A stretch of 64,000 bases of DNA, taken from the NCBI GenBank assembly GCA_029215795.1, contig JARDYH010000002.1, positions 269,522,310-269,586,309 on the forward strand, given 5' to 3'. Positions 43,911 through 55,164 of this stretch are shown in pieces. Below the pieces are notes generated by a model that ran no database searches, had not been told where the DNA came from, and worked only from the letters and a program-made list of their open reading frames with translations. The stretch is from Anniella stebbinsi (lineage: Eukaryota; Chordata; Lepidosauria; Squamata; Anniellidae). Both the position numbers and the translations under genes were made by a program. Numbering within the stretch: the stretch's first letter is position 1; each line of letters begins with the position of its first letter.

Positions 43911-44486
43911 CAAGGGTGTTGAACCTTTTGCAGCTCGAGGGCCAAATTCGATTTCAGAAAAGCTTTCAGAGGTCACATTCCACTTGGTGGGTAAGGCTGA
44001 AAGCAGCAGGCAGGAGGCTAAATGCAAAAGGTGGGGGGCAAAATATTAAAAATGCCAGCACAGTTTAACCCATAGCTCTTATTGCCAGTCGCTAAGCCTT
44101 AAGAGAGGCATTAAAACCATTTAGAATGGGGGAATCATAGAATGGTAGAGTTGGAAGGGGCCTGTAAGGCCATCAAGTCCACCCCCCTGCTCAGTGCAGG
44201 AATCCACCTTAAAGCATACCTGAAAAATGGTTGTCCAGCTGCCTCTTGGAGGCCTCTAGGGTGGGAGAGCCCACGACCTCCCTAGGTCGTTGGTTCCATT
44301 GACATACTGCTCTACCAGTCAGGAAGTTTTTTCCTGTTGTCCAGCTGGAATCTGGCAGAAAAGCCAGAAAGCCACCAAATGATTGTTGGTTGAGGGGAAG
44401 TGGTGGAGCCAAGGAAAGGAAGCCTGGCCCTTGGGGCACCCCAGAGGGCTGGATTGGGCCCCTGAGCCTGAGGTTGTGCACCCCTG
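43911..44486. mobile_element. hAT-like element split by a reversed CR1
   Basis: Starts CAAGGGTGTTGAACCTTTTG; the complement of its end reads CAGGGGTGCACAACCTCAGG. The body has CAGCTCGAGGGCCAAATTCG and AGAGGTCACATTCCACTTGG. CR1 sequence at 44137-44357 divides it. No duplication fits exactly. Confidence 0.7.
44137..44357 (-). mobile_element. CR1 3' end, reversed, inside hAT element
   Basis: The complement contains CTATGATTCCCC at the tail, GGACTTGATGGCCTTACAGG, GCAGCTGGACAACC and GGAAAAAACTTCCTGACTGG, the CR1 3' end in minus orientation. Confidence 0.93.
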
Positions 44487-44734
44487 GCCTACCATTTACA
44501 TGAAAAGAAGTGCAAATGGAGTGGACAAAACTCACCTTATACCCCACCGTACCCTATTGGAATCTTCTACCAGTGATTTCCAGAATGTGGTAGCAGCGTT
44601 TCTGGGGTGTGTGAAATTGCATTGGGATGTATCTGAGAAAAAACAAACAACAGCCTGTAGTAGCAGTTGTTCACCTGCCACAGGTTGCATTGCTCAGATA
44701 TATATGTGACATGATTAGGATTGGCTGTCACGGG

Positions 44735-45054
44735 TAGGCTGACCATATGAAAAGGAGGACAGGGCTCATGTAACTTTCACAGTTGTAGAGAAAAGGGAAT
44801 TTCAGCCAGTGACATTTGTATGCAATTAGTTCCTGGTGAAATTTCCTCTTCATCACAACAGTTAAAGTTGCAGGGGATCTGCCTTCTTTTGTATATGGTC
44901 ACTCTAGTATAGTGCATGCAACTTTAACTGTTGTGATGAAGAGGGAATATCACCAGGGACTAATTGCATACAAATTACACTGGCTGAAATTCCCTTTTCT
45001 CTACAACTGTTAAAGTTACATGAATCCTGTCCTCCTTTTCATATGGTCAGCCTA
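44735..45054. mobile_element. Palindromic MITE cluster, unit 1 (copy 10)
   Basis: A full 320-bp copy. GTCACGGG lies at 44727-44734 and again at 45055-45062. The core is in GTCACTCTAG orientation. Confidence 0.95.
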
Positions 45055-45062
45055 GTCACGGG

Positions 45063-45382
45063 TAGGCTGACCATGTGAAAAGGAGGACAGGGCTCATGTA
45101 ACTTTAACAGTTGCAGAGAAAAGGGAATTTCAGCTGGCTTCATTTGTATGCAATTAGTACCTGGTGAAATCACCTCTTCATCAAAGCAATTAAAGTTGCA
45201 TGCACTATACTAGAGTGACCAGATACAAAAGAGGGCAGGGCCCCTGCAGCTTTAAGTGTTGTAATGAAGAGGGAATTTCACCAGGTACAAATTGCATACA
45301 AATGACGCTGGCTGAAATTCCCTTTTCTCTACAACTGTTAAAGTTATATAAGCCCTGTCCTCCTTTTCATATGGTCAGCCTA
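45063..45382. mobile_element. Palindromic MITE cluster, unit 2 (copy 11)
   Basis: A full 320-bp copy starting TAGGCTGACCATGTG, with the core in the opposite orientation (CACTATACTAGAGTGACC). Its left flank is the duplication of unit 1. It abuts unit 3 with no duplication between. Confidence 0.95.
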
Positions 45383-45624
45383 CATTTGTATGCAATTAGT
45401 TCCTGGTGAAATTCCCTCTTCATCACAACAGTTAAAGTTGCAGGAGCCCTGCCTTCTTTTGTATATGGTCACTCTAGTATAGTGCCTGCAACTTTAACAG
45501 TTGTGATGAAGAGGGAATTTCACCAGGAACTAATTGCATACAAATGACACTGGCTGAAATTCCCTTTTCTCTACAACAGTTAAAGTTACATGAGCCCTGT
45601 CCTCCTTTTCATATGGTCAGCCTA
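45383..45624. mobile_element. Palindromic MITE cluster, unit 3 (left-truncated, copy 12)
   Basis: Begins inside the arm at CATTTGTATGCAATTAG and ends GGTCAGCCTA, followed by a third GTCACGGG (45625-45632). Three units thus share one 8-bp target. Confidence 0.95.
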
Positions 45625-45632
45625 GTCACGGG

Positions 45633-46600
45633 GAAATTCAGCCCGTGAACGCAGCTTGGTTTGTATTTGCAAGCTGAACAGTGCGTCAGTTCCTGAGGCT
45701 CAGGAACTTTGCTGCCTTTTTTTTATTATTTGAGAGCTGCAATTTGTGCAAAATCACGGATGTAAATATTTACAGAAATCGTGATTTGCAGAAAATCACA
45801 GTCGACGGGTGATTCTGGTAAGCCGAGCTGTTCAAAACTCATCAAGCTTTACCCCTCAGATGGATTCCTCTGACATTCCTAGACATGATCCATCCTTGCT
45901 GGGCAGACACAGCAATGCACCCATCTGTTAGCAATAAAGGAACTTGTTTCCATGCCTGATATAAGGGGATCTGATGGCTTCTTCTTCCCCAGGCTCCTAA
46001 TTTTGGGAACAGCCTGTGCACCAGGGCCTAGAGAAGGGTGGCTGTAAGATACCTGTACAAGAGGACTCCGAATGGAGATTTTAAGCGCATTCAGCTGAAT
46101 TTATTTAGAAGCTTCCATGTGATCAGGGACCCATATAACACAGGATTCCCCGTCACAGGGAGGCTTCTGCACATGTTCAGCTGCGCTAACTTGGCTAACA
46201 AGGGGGGAAAGCTGCTTCCTATCAAATGAAACAGTGAGCTGGAAAAGAAGAGAGATGGAGTGCACCACTCTTGCCAGGCAGCTCTGTAGCCCTTTCCAAA
46301 AAAAAACATGCACAAGTCACTGTGCTGGCTTGACATAATGACAAGCCACCCTGAAAACAACCCACCCTGAATAACCGAACAACAAGCTCTGGTTTATCAA
46401 AGTAGCAACTATGCTGAGGAAACCATGCTGGTTCAGACATCGTGACAAGCCATCCTGAAACAAACAAGCGTGACATCCTACCACGGGGTTGTTGTCTGGC
46501 ACAAACCAGGTCAATGTGTAGAGTGGCCCCTAGATGAATGGTGTTTATTAATAGCCCAACAAAAAACAGAAGGAAAGCACAAACAACTGAACAAATGCAA
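45633..46600. other. Low-copy sequence with imperfect internal repeats
   Basis: 46310-46480 contains GACAAGCCACCCTGAAAAC and GACAAGCCATCCTGAAACA, an internal direct repeat. Element class is unknown and no gene is supported, including the 144-codon minus-strand frame at 46222-46656. Confidence 0.35.
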
Positions 46601-46604
46601 AGCG

Positions 46605-46861
46605 AGAAAGTGTTCTCAAAGGTGCCCATGAAAAGCTCTTCTGTTGAACCCAACACATTTCAGAATCAGGAGCAATCTTACTGAAGGCAAATTCTGGAAA
46701 CAGCATTGAATGATAATCACCTTTCTTACACCATCAGGGTATTTTCTATTTCCATAATCTGGTTTTGTAAGATTGCCCCAATGATAGAGCTCTTAGTACA
46801 AGAAACACACTGAGTTCAATAAATGAGTTTTTCATTGGCACCTTTGAGAATACCTTCTTTC
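46605..46861. mobile_element. 257-bp fold-back MITE (GAAAGTGTTCTCAAAGG ends)
   Basis: GAAAGTGTTCTCAAAGGTGC and the complementary end GAATACCTTCTTTC, preceded by TTCATTGGCACCTTTGA, form inverted repeats of nearly 30 bp. The interior is AT-rich and non-coding. Superfamily unassigned. Confidence 0.75.
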
Positions 46862-47837
46862 TTCACATTTTGTTTATAGCCCTGTGCTGTCCCGTGGATT
46901 CACCCAATCGCAGATACTTACCATAAGAAGTCATAGCGTTCCATATACGATGTCATAGTGTTCCTTATGGATGCAATGGTTTGCTTCTGATGTCAGTTTT
47001 TTCTTGCAGAGTATGTTGCTCTGTAGGGGACATGTTGGCAGAGTTTGTCCTTGAAAATGGGTTATGTTCAGTTTCACATAATAAAGGGTTAAATGGCTTG
47101 TTTTTTCTCCTTTTGCTTTTATTTATACGCACATCAGGATATCTCATTAGCAGCTCATAATATATTTCACAGCACCTTCCACCCCCCTCACACACGCCCA
47201 TGCACTTCCTTATAGCCATTTTCCTCCGATCAACTCAATTTTGCCAGCTTCTTGCCTTCTATAGGATGATCCAAAGGGTGAATATGCCAGAGGCTTTCCC
47301 ATGTCCATATGCCGTTGATTCATGTTTCAGCACTTGAGCAGAGCCAAAACTGAGACAGTGCACTTTGCGTAACAATTCATTTCCTTCAAATTGCTTTCTT
47401 TTCACTGTAGCACAAATGAAGGGTTTTGCACAGATGGGGTTTGCACAGGATTGCACAGGTCTGCATCTTTACTAGCTCCCTAGCAAAAGGCAGGCAATTA
47501 ATGGATTGCTTGTTCTGCCATTGACATCCTGTGGTCACATCTGCTCACACAAAGGTGAGTTGCATGGAAGATGAGGAAGAAAAGAGGGTGAGGAGGAAGA
47601 ACCTTCCTTTATTTTTGTGACTAGACTATATATTTTGAACTTTCATTCTGCAGTTTGCCACCTTTGCTATTGGCCCTGCTTCTGTGTGTTTGACAGCAGC
47701 CTGAGATGGAGATATTAAACAGGAGTGTAATACTCCATTAAACATAGAGTTGCAATGATGGCTTTTTGCCATCACTGCAACTCCGTGCCAAGAAACACTT
47801 TGCCTGCTTTTATTTCTGCAAGCGAGGCTGATACTGA

Positions 47838-48026
47838 CCCTGTTCAGATGACACGGTAAGCCACGGTGGTTAAGCATTTTGAGTTAAACATTCTGGTTTA
47901 GTGTGTCATGTGAACCATTCCTAACCATGGTGGCTACATAACCACAGTTTAAACACACTCACTAACCATCTACTGCAAAAGGGTTAGCAGCCCAACCATG
48001 GCTTGGTAAGTTGTCTGAACAGGCCC
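47838..48026. mobile_element. 189-bp fold-back MITE (CCCTGTTCAGATGACAC ends)
   Basis: CCCTGTTCAGATGACAC and the complement of TTGTCTGAACAGGCCC are inverted. ACTGA flanks it (47833-47837 and 48027-48031). Internal AACCATGG/CCATGGTT words pair. It is the same length and similar subterminal design as 60315-60503. Confidence 0.8.
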
Positions 48027-48201
48027 ACTGAAAGCAATGAACCAGAGCCAGAAAAATAAGAGGCAACCCTAGATTCATCAGATTGCCATCGTACTGATTT
48101 TGTACTTCATCAAGTTGGCCCACAGATAGATATAGATAGATAGATAATTTTTAAAAAAGGTCTAGTTGTATGTTCTTGTAATGTTTCCATACTCACACCA
48201 A

Positions 48202-48531
48202 TAGGCTGACCAGATAAAATCTAGGTCAGGGCTCATGTAACTTTAACAGTTGTAGAGAAAAGGGAATTTCAGCCAGTGTCATTTGTATGCAATTAGTTCC
48301 TGGTGAAATTCCCTCTTCATTACAACAGTTAAAGGTGCATGCACTATACTAGAGTGACCATATACAAAACAAGGCAGGGCCCCTGCAACTTTAACTGTTG
48401 TGATGAAGAGGGAATTTCACCAGGAACTAATTGCATACAAATGACACTGACTGAAATTCCCTTTTCTCTACAACTGTTAAAGTTACATGGGCCCTGACCT
48501 AGATTTTATCTGGTCACCCTACACACCAATG
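48202..48531. mobile_element. Palindromic hAT-type MITE, copy 13 (ATCCAGGTCA ends)
   Basis: Starts TAGGCTGACCAGAT and ends ATCTGGTCACCCTA, with perfect duplication CACACCAA (48194-48201 and 48532-48539). The core is in CACTATACTAGAGTGACC orientation. Confidence 0.95.
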
Positions 48532-48539
48532 ATTATGAC

Positions 48540-49770
48540 CTGAGCACTTAGTGTTCATGTGCAATTGAAATATTCCTTGTGCACACATGCATGTGCACAC
48601 GCACAAAGATATTTAACCTATGGAGATGTGGGCTGGTGATGTCTGCTCTTTTTGCAAAGCCGTTAGAGGAAATGTTGTCCAAGCCAAATTTTGTGCTCGC
48701 CCATGAACACTTCACCCACCCATGCTTTTGAATGGGAGGAAAAGACCCTCTGTGTACTGACTCTGTTATAATATGTGACATACGATATCTGATCATTTTC
48801 ACAGACTCCAGTGGTTTTTGCAGAATATGCCCTAGGCAGGCCTCCCTCACTTTGGGAATGTTCTGGATGATTGACTTGTGGAACTCATCGTGCAAACAGT
48901 TGTAGGTGGAGCAATGTTATAAGCTGTCCTTTTATAATCTTTTAAAGCAAGACTTACATGAGCGGGTGCTGGCCACCAAGACAAATGCAACCAACTTCCT
49001 GTTGTTCCTGCCTGGGAATCAAGATTGCAAAACCAAGGGGGTTGTGAAGCAGCTGGTAAGTCATGATAAATAATTGGTGGCTGCATTTGGCTTGGTAAGT
49101 CAAATCATGCAAGGTTGTTTGAAATGTTTGTTTGCGTTACGAATCTGTTTGTTAGTGTCCTGATTCCCCCCTCCCCACCCCTTAATACCTCACCATGGGT
49201 TGGTCACATTATGATCATAATAATGCCTTCACAACGTTTGACCCACCAAGCCAAATAGAGTCCACATTGGCCATCTAAGACAGCCTGTTTTGGGTTTAAT
49301 GTGCTTTTTGTTCTAGCTGCCTGCCTCAGACTGCAAAGACAGGATTTTAAGGCCAAGCATCTGGTAGTGCAGAAGATTTAGTTGGTAGCCTTCTTTGGCT
49401 TGGAAAGCCACAAAATGTGAAGGCCTTGTCTCAAGCAAATGCCTTGACCCATTGATGTCTCCTCATGGTATAGTAGGGTCTTCAACCTTTTGGGGTTCAT
49501 GGGCACATTTGGGAATTTGACAAACTGTCCTGGGCACCACCAAATGGCTGCCCTGGGAGGCATGGGTGCCCTGGAAGGCTAGTACATTGCCCAAAAGACA
49601 AGTCAGAAGTGAGGTGTCAGCTTCAATGCGCAAACAACTCCTTTGAACCCAGTTTTCTGTGCCAACAGCATCTCTCTCTCTCTCTTCCCCTCTCTTTCTG
49701 CCAGCCAAGTCATTCTCCTCCTGATCTCTTTTTCTCTCACATCCTGGATCACCACCCATACACACATGAA
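48540..49770. other. Low-copy sequence, no gene recognised
   Basis: No terminus pair or domain-bearing frame. The 115-codon minus-strand frame at 48548-48895 has no recognisable features. Confidence 0.4.
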
Positions 49771-49772
49771 CA

Positions 49773-49774
49773 CC

Positions 49775-49836
<62 letters not shown>
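49773..49836. repeat. (CT)n(CA)n compound microsatellite
   Basis: About 14 CT units run directly into about 18 CA units. Long frames of up to 138 codons on both strands come from the repeat. Confidence 0.97.
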
Positions 49837-49842
<6 letters not shown>

Positions 49843-50399
49843 AAAGGAAGCCCCCCATGTACCCATTATGCACATACACACATGCCTACAAACGTCCCTC
49901 TCTCCTCCTCCTCCTCACGGCATGCACACAAAAATCACACTCACTCTCTTTCAGGGTCCCTCCAAAAATCTCCCCTCACTTCTCTTTGAAGCAAGTCCAG
50001 TTGTCAGTAAGAAAATTTGATAAGTTTTTTTAAAAATGGGAAGAGTAAGGCAGCTCTGCAGACACCAAAAGAAGGTGTCCAGGGTGCACCTTACCTACCC
50101 CCAGGTTATACTGTACCTATTAAAATCCAGACAAAAATATGGGAATATGCAATCAGCATTTTTCATTTCCATCTCCCATTATTTGTCTGGCCCACACTAT
50201 AATAATCCACAGCAGTAAAGGAGGAAAAACACACACATATTTTCAATTGTCTCCATTTTTCTCCTAAAATGCATCTCTCTCCCCCTCCCCACCCCCATTT
50301 AAGCTTTCTTCAACTCACTGAACAAAAGTAATAATTTGTCACCCCATTTGGCCAGTGGCAGCTCAAATTACAGCTCAAATTACAATTCACACTTGAATC

Positions 50400-50630
50400 A
50401 TAAGAAGAACAAAATTTGAAAACTATATTTTCTGGTAATGAATACATCCAATGCAATCATGATGTGTTTGCCGCTATAAGAAGAAAAGAAAGACAAAGCC
50501 ACGGCGTAAGTTATTCACTGTGAAATATTTGCCTGGTTCTGATAATGACATTATATGAGTGTCAATGGATTTATTTTCACAATCACGGATTCAGCGGGCT
50601 GTTTCCCTAAAGGTTATCTGAGGCTGGGAT
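50400..50630. promoter_or_regulatory. Candidate conserved non-coding element
   Basis: Repeat-free AT-rich sequence with CTGGTAATGAATACATCC, TGCAATCATGATGTG, ATAATGACATTATATGAG and CAATGGATTTATTTTC. It has the same texture as 33815-34110 and no open frame. Conservation untested. Confidence 0.35.
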
Positions 50631-50667
50631 GCTATTTCAGGTTTCAGCAAAAGAGGGCTGTGTAAAG

Positions 50668-52140
50668 TGGCCGCGTTCAGACGACACTTTAGTCAGCGGA
50701 GAGGAAATAGTCCACTTGACAGGTGGTAAATCCATGTGTGCCTTTGGACGACACGGAAGTGCCACTCCGTGGAGAGGACTACCACTTTTCCGTCAAGTTG
50801 TCGTCTCCCTCCCCCCAACCTGTACTCACTCCCCACTGAATGGCGGTGCTGGTTAGTGCTTACCTTATCGGCAACGCCATCACAGGGGGAGGAGCAGAGA
50901 ACAGAGGAGAGACAAGGCTCCTGGTGGCAGAATAATTCCATCTCCTATCAACAGGAGACAGGGCTGCCAGAAGAAGTTCCAACGGAGCCCTGTCACCTGT
51001 TGAGAGGATATGGAATTACCAAGCAACCAGGATGCTGCGTCCCCCATCAGGGAAGGTGAGGCACCCAGGGTCGCCTGGCAGCAGAGCCTTCGGCAGAGCC
51101 AGGATCGCAGCCCCTGACATGTGAGGAGGCCGGTCCCAAGCCTCCCTGCCACAGAAGCAGGAGGCTTGGGCCCGGTCTCCACACGTGTCAGGGGAGGACA
51201 CCTCAGCAGAGCTGGGGACATGAGGAGATGTGCAAGAATTCCTAGCTGCTGGTGACACCAGAAGCTCAGACTCCTGCAAGCTCCTCTGACATGCAGAGCT
51301 GGACAGACAGCTGCCTCCCACGGTTGGACGGCTCATGTCCAGCTGCGGGGCATCCTCTGCTCCCTGCCCTTCTATCCCCTCGAAGCGATATCCAGATGGA
51401 TCGGGGGGCTTGGGACTTTTACGCCCCTGGCAACATGTGGGGCATCATGATCAGTGACAACCCACTTAGGGACAGCATGTTCCCATGACCAGGAACACTT
51501 GGGACGGGATGATCGGGGCTCCTGAATCACTCCCCAGAATGGGATTTCTTTCCCTTGCTCATACAACCTCACGGGGCTAAAGCAGCCAGGTTTCTGCCAC
51601 TCTTGCCTCATGACTCTGTGGATAGGGGAGAATAATCAACGAAGCTCACCAGATGATACAATAGGCGACAGTTGCCATGATAGTCAGTGGAGCAGCCCAT
51701 TGTGTTTCTTTGTTCACTATTTCGGCAAAATAGCCAACCGTCATTTGTGTGTCAGTTATGTGTTGCCCAACAGAAGACACAACAAGCAACTCAACTGATG
51801 GTTGACTCTTTACCCCCACCCCCCGGTTGCTTATCATGTCATCCAAACCCAGCCTGTGTGTGGCTGGTTTCAAACGACATATTAGGCAATGGAGGGGGAA
51901 ATAGCATACTGACCGTGCTTTAGGTAGGCGGTGCTCCCCACACCACATGGTGCTCTGCTGTCCGTTGAGCGGCTGAAAGTTCCGACATCCATCTTGGCTG
52001 CAGCGTCCCCTCCCTCCCCCTCCCTCAGTCCTCCAGCCATATCCCAGCATGCACCGCAAGTTCTGCCGGCTGTATCAGAGCAGCCGGGGGGGGGGGGTCA
52101 GCTGCTCCGGCTGGCAGAACTCTATGCCCAAATGGAATAG
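50668..52140. mobile_element. Cluster of GACGACAC-type fold-back elements
   Basis: GCGTTCAGACGACACTTTAG (about 50673), GGACGACACGGAAGTGCC (50747), CAGATGATACAATAGGCGAC (51650) and GGTTTCAAACGACATATTAGG (51864) are repeated terminal-type words. GAAATAGTCCACTTG at 50704 and GAATAGTCCACGGAG at 52135 are direct repeats at both ends of the region. Individual boundaries could not be fixed. Minus-strand frames of 106-137 codons here are not supported as genes. Confidence 0.5.
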
Positions 52141-52157
52141 TCCACGGAGAGAGGGGT

Positions 52158-52360
52158 GTTGGTTTCGGACAACACTTTAAACAACGGGCTTCAAGCTAAA
52201 CAATGTGCAAGCCTGTTGTTTCTCTCCGTTGCTTAATTGGGCAGAATAGCGTACCGTCAGTTGTGTGTGCATGATGTGTAACCCTCCATACGACACAATA
52301 AGCAACACAACCGATGGTTGCTTCCCCCCTCCTTTTCCTAATGTGTCGTGCGAAACCAGC
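52158..52360. mobile_element. Fold-back MITE (GTTGGTTTCGGACAACAC ends)
   Basis: GTTGGTTTCGGACAACAC pairs with the complement of GTGTCGTGCGAAACCAGC. Inside, ACAATAAGCAACACAACCG and GTTGCTTAATTGG also pair. Same group as 60315-60503. Confidence 0.75.
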
Positions 52361-52399
52361 CTGTGTGTTAACCTAGCAAGGTCCAAAAGCCTGCTCTTA

Positions 52400-53600
52400 C
52401 CTGTATTTTAAATAGGCAGTGTGTTTTGTAAGAGCAACAACAACTTAATTCACAATCTCACACCATGACAGATTCCACAATAAGACATAAGCTCTACTAC
52501 TCCAATCAAGTATTTATGCATGATACATGCCTCTCATTCTTACATGGAAGGCTCAGAGTTCTCAGTGGTCCCAGATCCACAGTTAACTAGCTTAAACAAT
52601 GCTGTAGCCTCAGGTGCTCCTACACCGGGGGAAGCTACTGAAGTTGTGCAAGCAGGATGTGGCCTGTGGAAGGCTGCCTTTTGATCTTAGGGGTGATGTT
52701 GAGGGTGCAAGACTGGAGTGTAATGCTCCTTCCCCCCACCCCAATGCCACTTTAAATTACAACGGCAAGCCACAGCTTCCATTTCCACCCATGTGGTTAG
52801 CTCAGAAAGTGATAAAGCTGGAAAAAGAGATGAAGAGAATACTAGAGGCAATCATCTGTGCAGTTGCTGGGCAACTACGTAAGTATCCTCCATCGCTTCC
52901 GGACAAACGAGACACATTATTGTTTTTTTAAAAAGGCCTGTGTGGTTATCAAGAAACCACAAACATGATTGTCCCCAATTCCACTTCCCTCCTTTTTGTT
53001 TGTTTTTTGTTTGCTGCGTCCTCATTAGCTCCATTGGCTAGCCAGCCTAAACTGGTTACCTCAGCTCGGCCTTCATTTAAAATGGCAGAAACAGGCGCAT
53101 TATTCCCACCTCTTCCATCTAGTGAATAGCCTCAGTGGGAATGGTGATTTTCATCAGCAGTGAGGGAGGAAATGACAACGAGGAACAGGGCATGGTTCTA
53201 CAATTCCGTGTTTGGTACTGATTTGGCTATTGGCCGTCAAGTTGCTGGCCATTTTTGTCTTGTTTTGTTGACATTTTATAATTTAAAAATAGCAATTAAA
53301 AATGGCTAACCACAGCCCTAGATCATTCACCAGGGCTACCATTCACTATGGTATTACAATACAATAGGGGTTTTTCTGTTTGTTTTTGGTAAGTTTTTTT
53401 TTTTTAAAATATAGAAGCATTTTGTGGGGAGCGGGTTAAGCAAAAGGATCATTTGTGCCTTTGGCTTACAAATCTATCACACAGTCTCAGTTAGTTGTTT
53501 GTGATGCTACTCACCTGTGACAGTCTGTTTTATGTGTATGCATTTGCAGAAATTCTGTCCATTTCATATGCTGCTCTCTACTGCTGTGTTTCATGCCTTT
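52400..53600. other. Low-copy sequence, no gene recognised
   Basis: No transposon ends identified. The 105-codon frame 52614-52931 shows no domain. A TTTTG-rich tract occurs near 52998-53015. Confidence 0.4.
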
Positions 53601-53607
53601 GTCTATA

Positions 53608-53750
53608 GCTGTCTTCCCCGTTCTGGTGCCTTCCAGATGGGCTGGAAGTTCACAGATGCCATCATGTCCAGCCAATGGCCATGTTGGCTGGATATGATGG
53701 GAGTTATGTCCCAACCCATCTTGAGAACGCTAGGTAAGGGAAGGCTGATC
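53608..53750. mobile_element. Fold-back hAT MITE (GTCTTCCCC / GGGAAGGCTG)
   Basis: CTGGTGCCTTCCAGATGG on the left and GATATGATGGGAGTTATG with AAGGGAAGGCTGATC on the right, around GGCCATGTTGGCTGGATATG. Typical of the group at 25761-25873. Confidence 0.6.
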
Positions 53751-53755
53751 TAGTT

Positions 53756-54015
53756 TATCTGCTGGTTCCTGTGTGATGTCAACCACCCTGGAACTGGGCT
53801 GGATTGGAATGTGCTTATAAAGGGCAAGGATGAGAAGGAAAGTGGAAGGGAGACAGAAGACCTCTCCAAAGCTTCTGTGCTAGACTGGTAGTTTTCCTAC
53901 CTCTTTGTGGAATCTATAACCTTTTGTTTGTGCTTCTTACATTGTGCCTATACCTGAGGGCAAATAAAAGACTGAAAAAATTAAGGCACGGCGTTGATTC
54001 AAAATTCCTCTGATA
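53756..54015 (+). other. LTR- or 3'-end-like segment (TATA box and AATAAA)
   Basis: A TATA-like CTTATAAAGGGC at 53815 is followed 150 bp later by CAAATAAAAGACTG. The spacing and order resemble an LTR U3-R, but TG/CA ends and a flanking duplication could not be fixed. It may be chance. Confidence 0.25.
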
Positions 54016-54598
54016 GAACGAGTGAACTGGGCCAGAGGTATACAGGCTCCTGTCCTGAAGAATAATCACATCACATGACTCCTGGAACACAGGGGACTGC
54101 GTGGAGCTCCGTCCCTCCCATTCCACTCTTTCTAATCTCAGTCATGCCTGATCTCTACATTGTCATGAGGAATTGTACACAATCCCTGTCAACAAGCACA
54201 ACAAATTCCTTCAGGTTCCGACTACTTGCTTGCTGACAGTCATGCAGTGCAATGCTACACGTGTTTACACAGAAGTAAATCCCACAGTGTTTAATGAGAT
54301 TTACTCCCAGGTAAGGGTGCATGGGATTGCAGCCTTAGAGAGGGGCCATCTTGGCAAAGCTGGCAGAAGATCCCAGATTCAACCCCTGGCATGTCCAACT
54401 AAAATGATCTCAGGTAGCATCTGAGGAAGACCTCTTTGCTTTGAAGAGCAGCAGTCAGGAAGGCAGGGTTGGCCCAAGAGATTCTGCTGCCTGAGGGGAA
54501 GGAAAAAGATGGCGCCCCTCCTGTTCCATGCATGAAAGCAGAATGGAATGGCTGATGGATATGTTTTCAACACTAGTGATGCAACAGTATCTTATATT

Positions 54599-54642
<44 letters not shown>
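54599..54642. repeat. (ATT)n microsatellite at LINE tail
   Basis: About 14 ATT triplets, complementary to an expanded AAT-type LINE tail that starts the reversed LINE at this point. Confidence 0.95.
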
Positions 54643-54643
<1 letters not shown>

Positions 54644-55022
54644 AACATTTATATACCACCCCATAGCCTGGGCAGTTTACAAAAATTAAAACTCTGAACA
54701 TTAAAAATCGATATACAAAATTTAAAACCATAAAAGCATAAAAAAAAACCACCAGACAGTATATAAAAGCAGTACACATTTAAAACAACTGTGAACTCTC
54801 AGCCAGGCCGAAATATAGTTCTGGGGTCAATTAAAAACTCAGTATTTGCTGTTAAACGCCTGGGAGAAGAGGAAAGCCTTGACCTGGCACCAAAAAGACA
54901 ACAATGTTGGCGCCAGGTGAGCCTCTTCTGGGAGATCATTCCATAATTAGGGGGCCACCTCTGAGAAGGCCCTCTCCCTTGTTGCCATATTTCAATCTTC
55001 AATTGCTCTTGAAGGCATCAGG
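54599..55022 (-). mobile_element. L2-like LINE 3' end, reversed
   Basis: The tail is the (ATT)n run, then CCACCCCATAGCCTGGGC. Further in, GAAAGCCTTGACCTGGCACC, AACAATGTTGGCGCCAGG and GAGAAGGCCCTCTCCCTTG are the near-exact complement of 20935-21060 in the long LINE. This is therefore a truncated copy of that family. Confidence 0.85.
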
Positions 55023-55164
55023 CTAACTTAGGGGGTGCAGAGCAAACCACATGGCATGGAGCTTCCTGCTCAACAGCTCCCAGCTGCCGCCTCGAAGCAC
55101 CTGCCGCCTTTCTCTGTTTCAGGGTAGGGCTGGCCCTGCAGGATAGACAATCCTGGTGTTTTTC

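Noticed and set aside
44735..45632. Regularly repeated units resembling a CRISPR array or satellite
   Set aside because: Units are transposon copies with inverted ends and a shared target duplication; there are no short direct repeats with unique spacers, and the genome is vertebrate.
46222..46656. 144-codon minus-strand frame with hydrophobic stretches
   Set aside because: It spans an internal repeat and part of a fold-back element, has overlapping open frames on the same strand and no recognisable domain; not a supported gene.
49463..50020. Several 90-138 codon frames rich in Ser/Leu/His/Thr or Arg/Glu
   Set aside because: They are translations of the (CT)n(CA)n microsatellite and its flanks.
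51016..51336. Overlapping Cys/Ser/Pro-rich frames
   Set aside because: GC-rich non-coding stretch next to fold-back elements; open on both strands, no motif.
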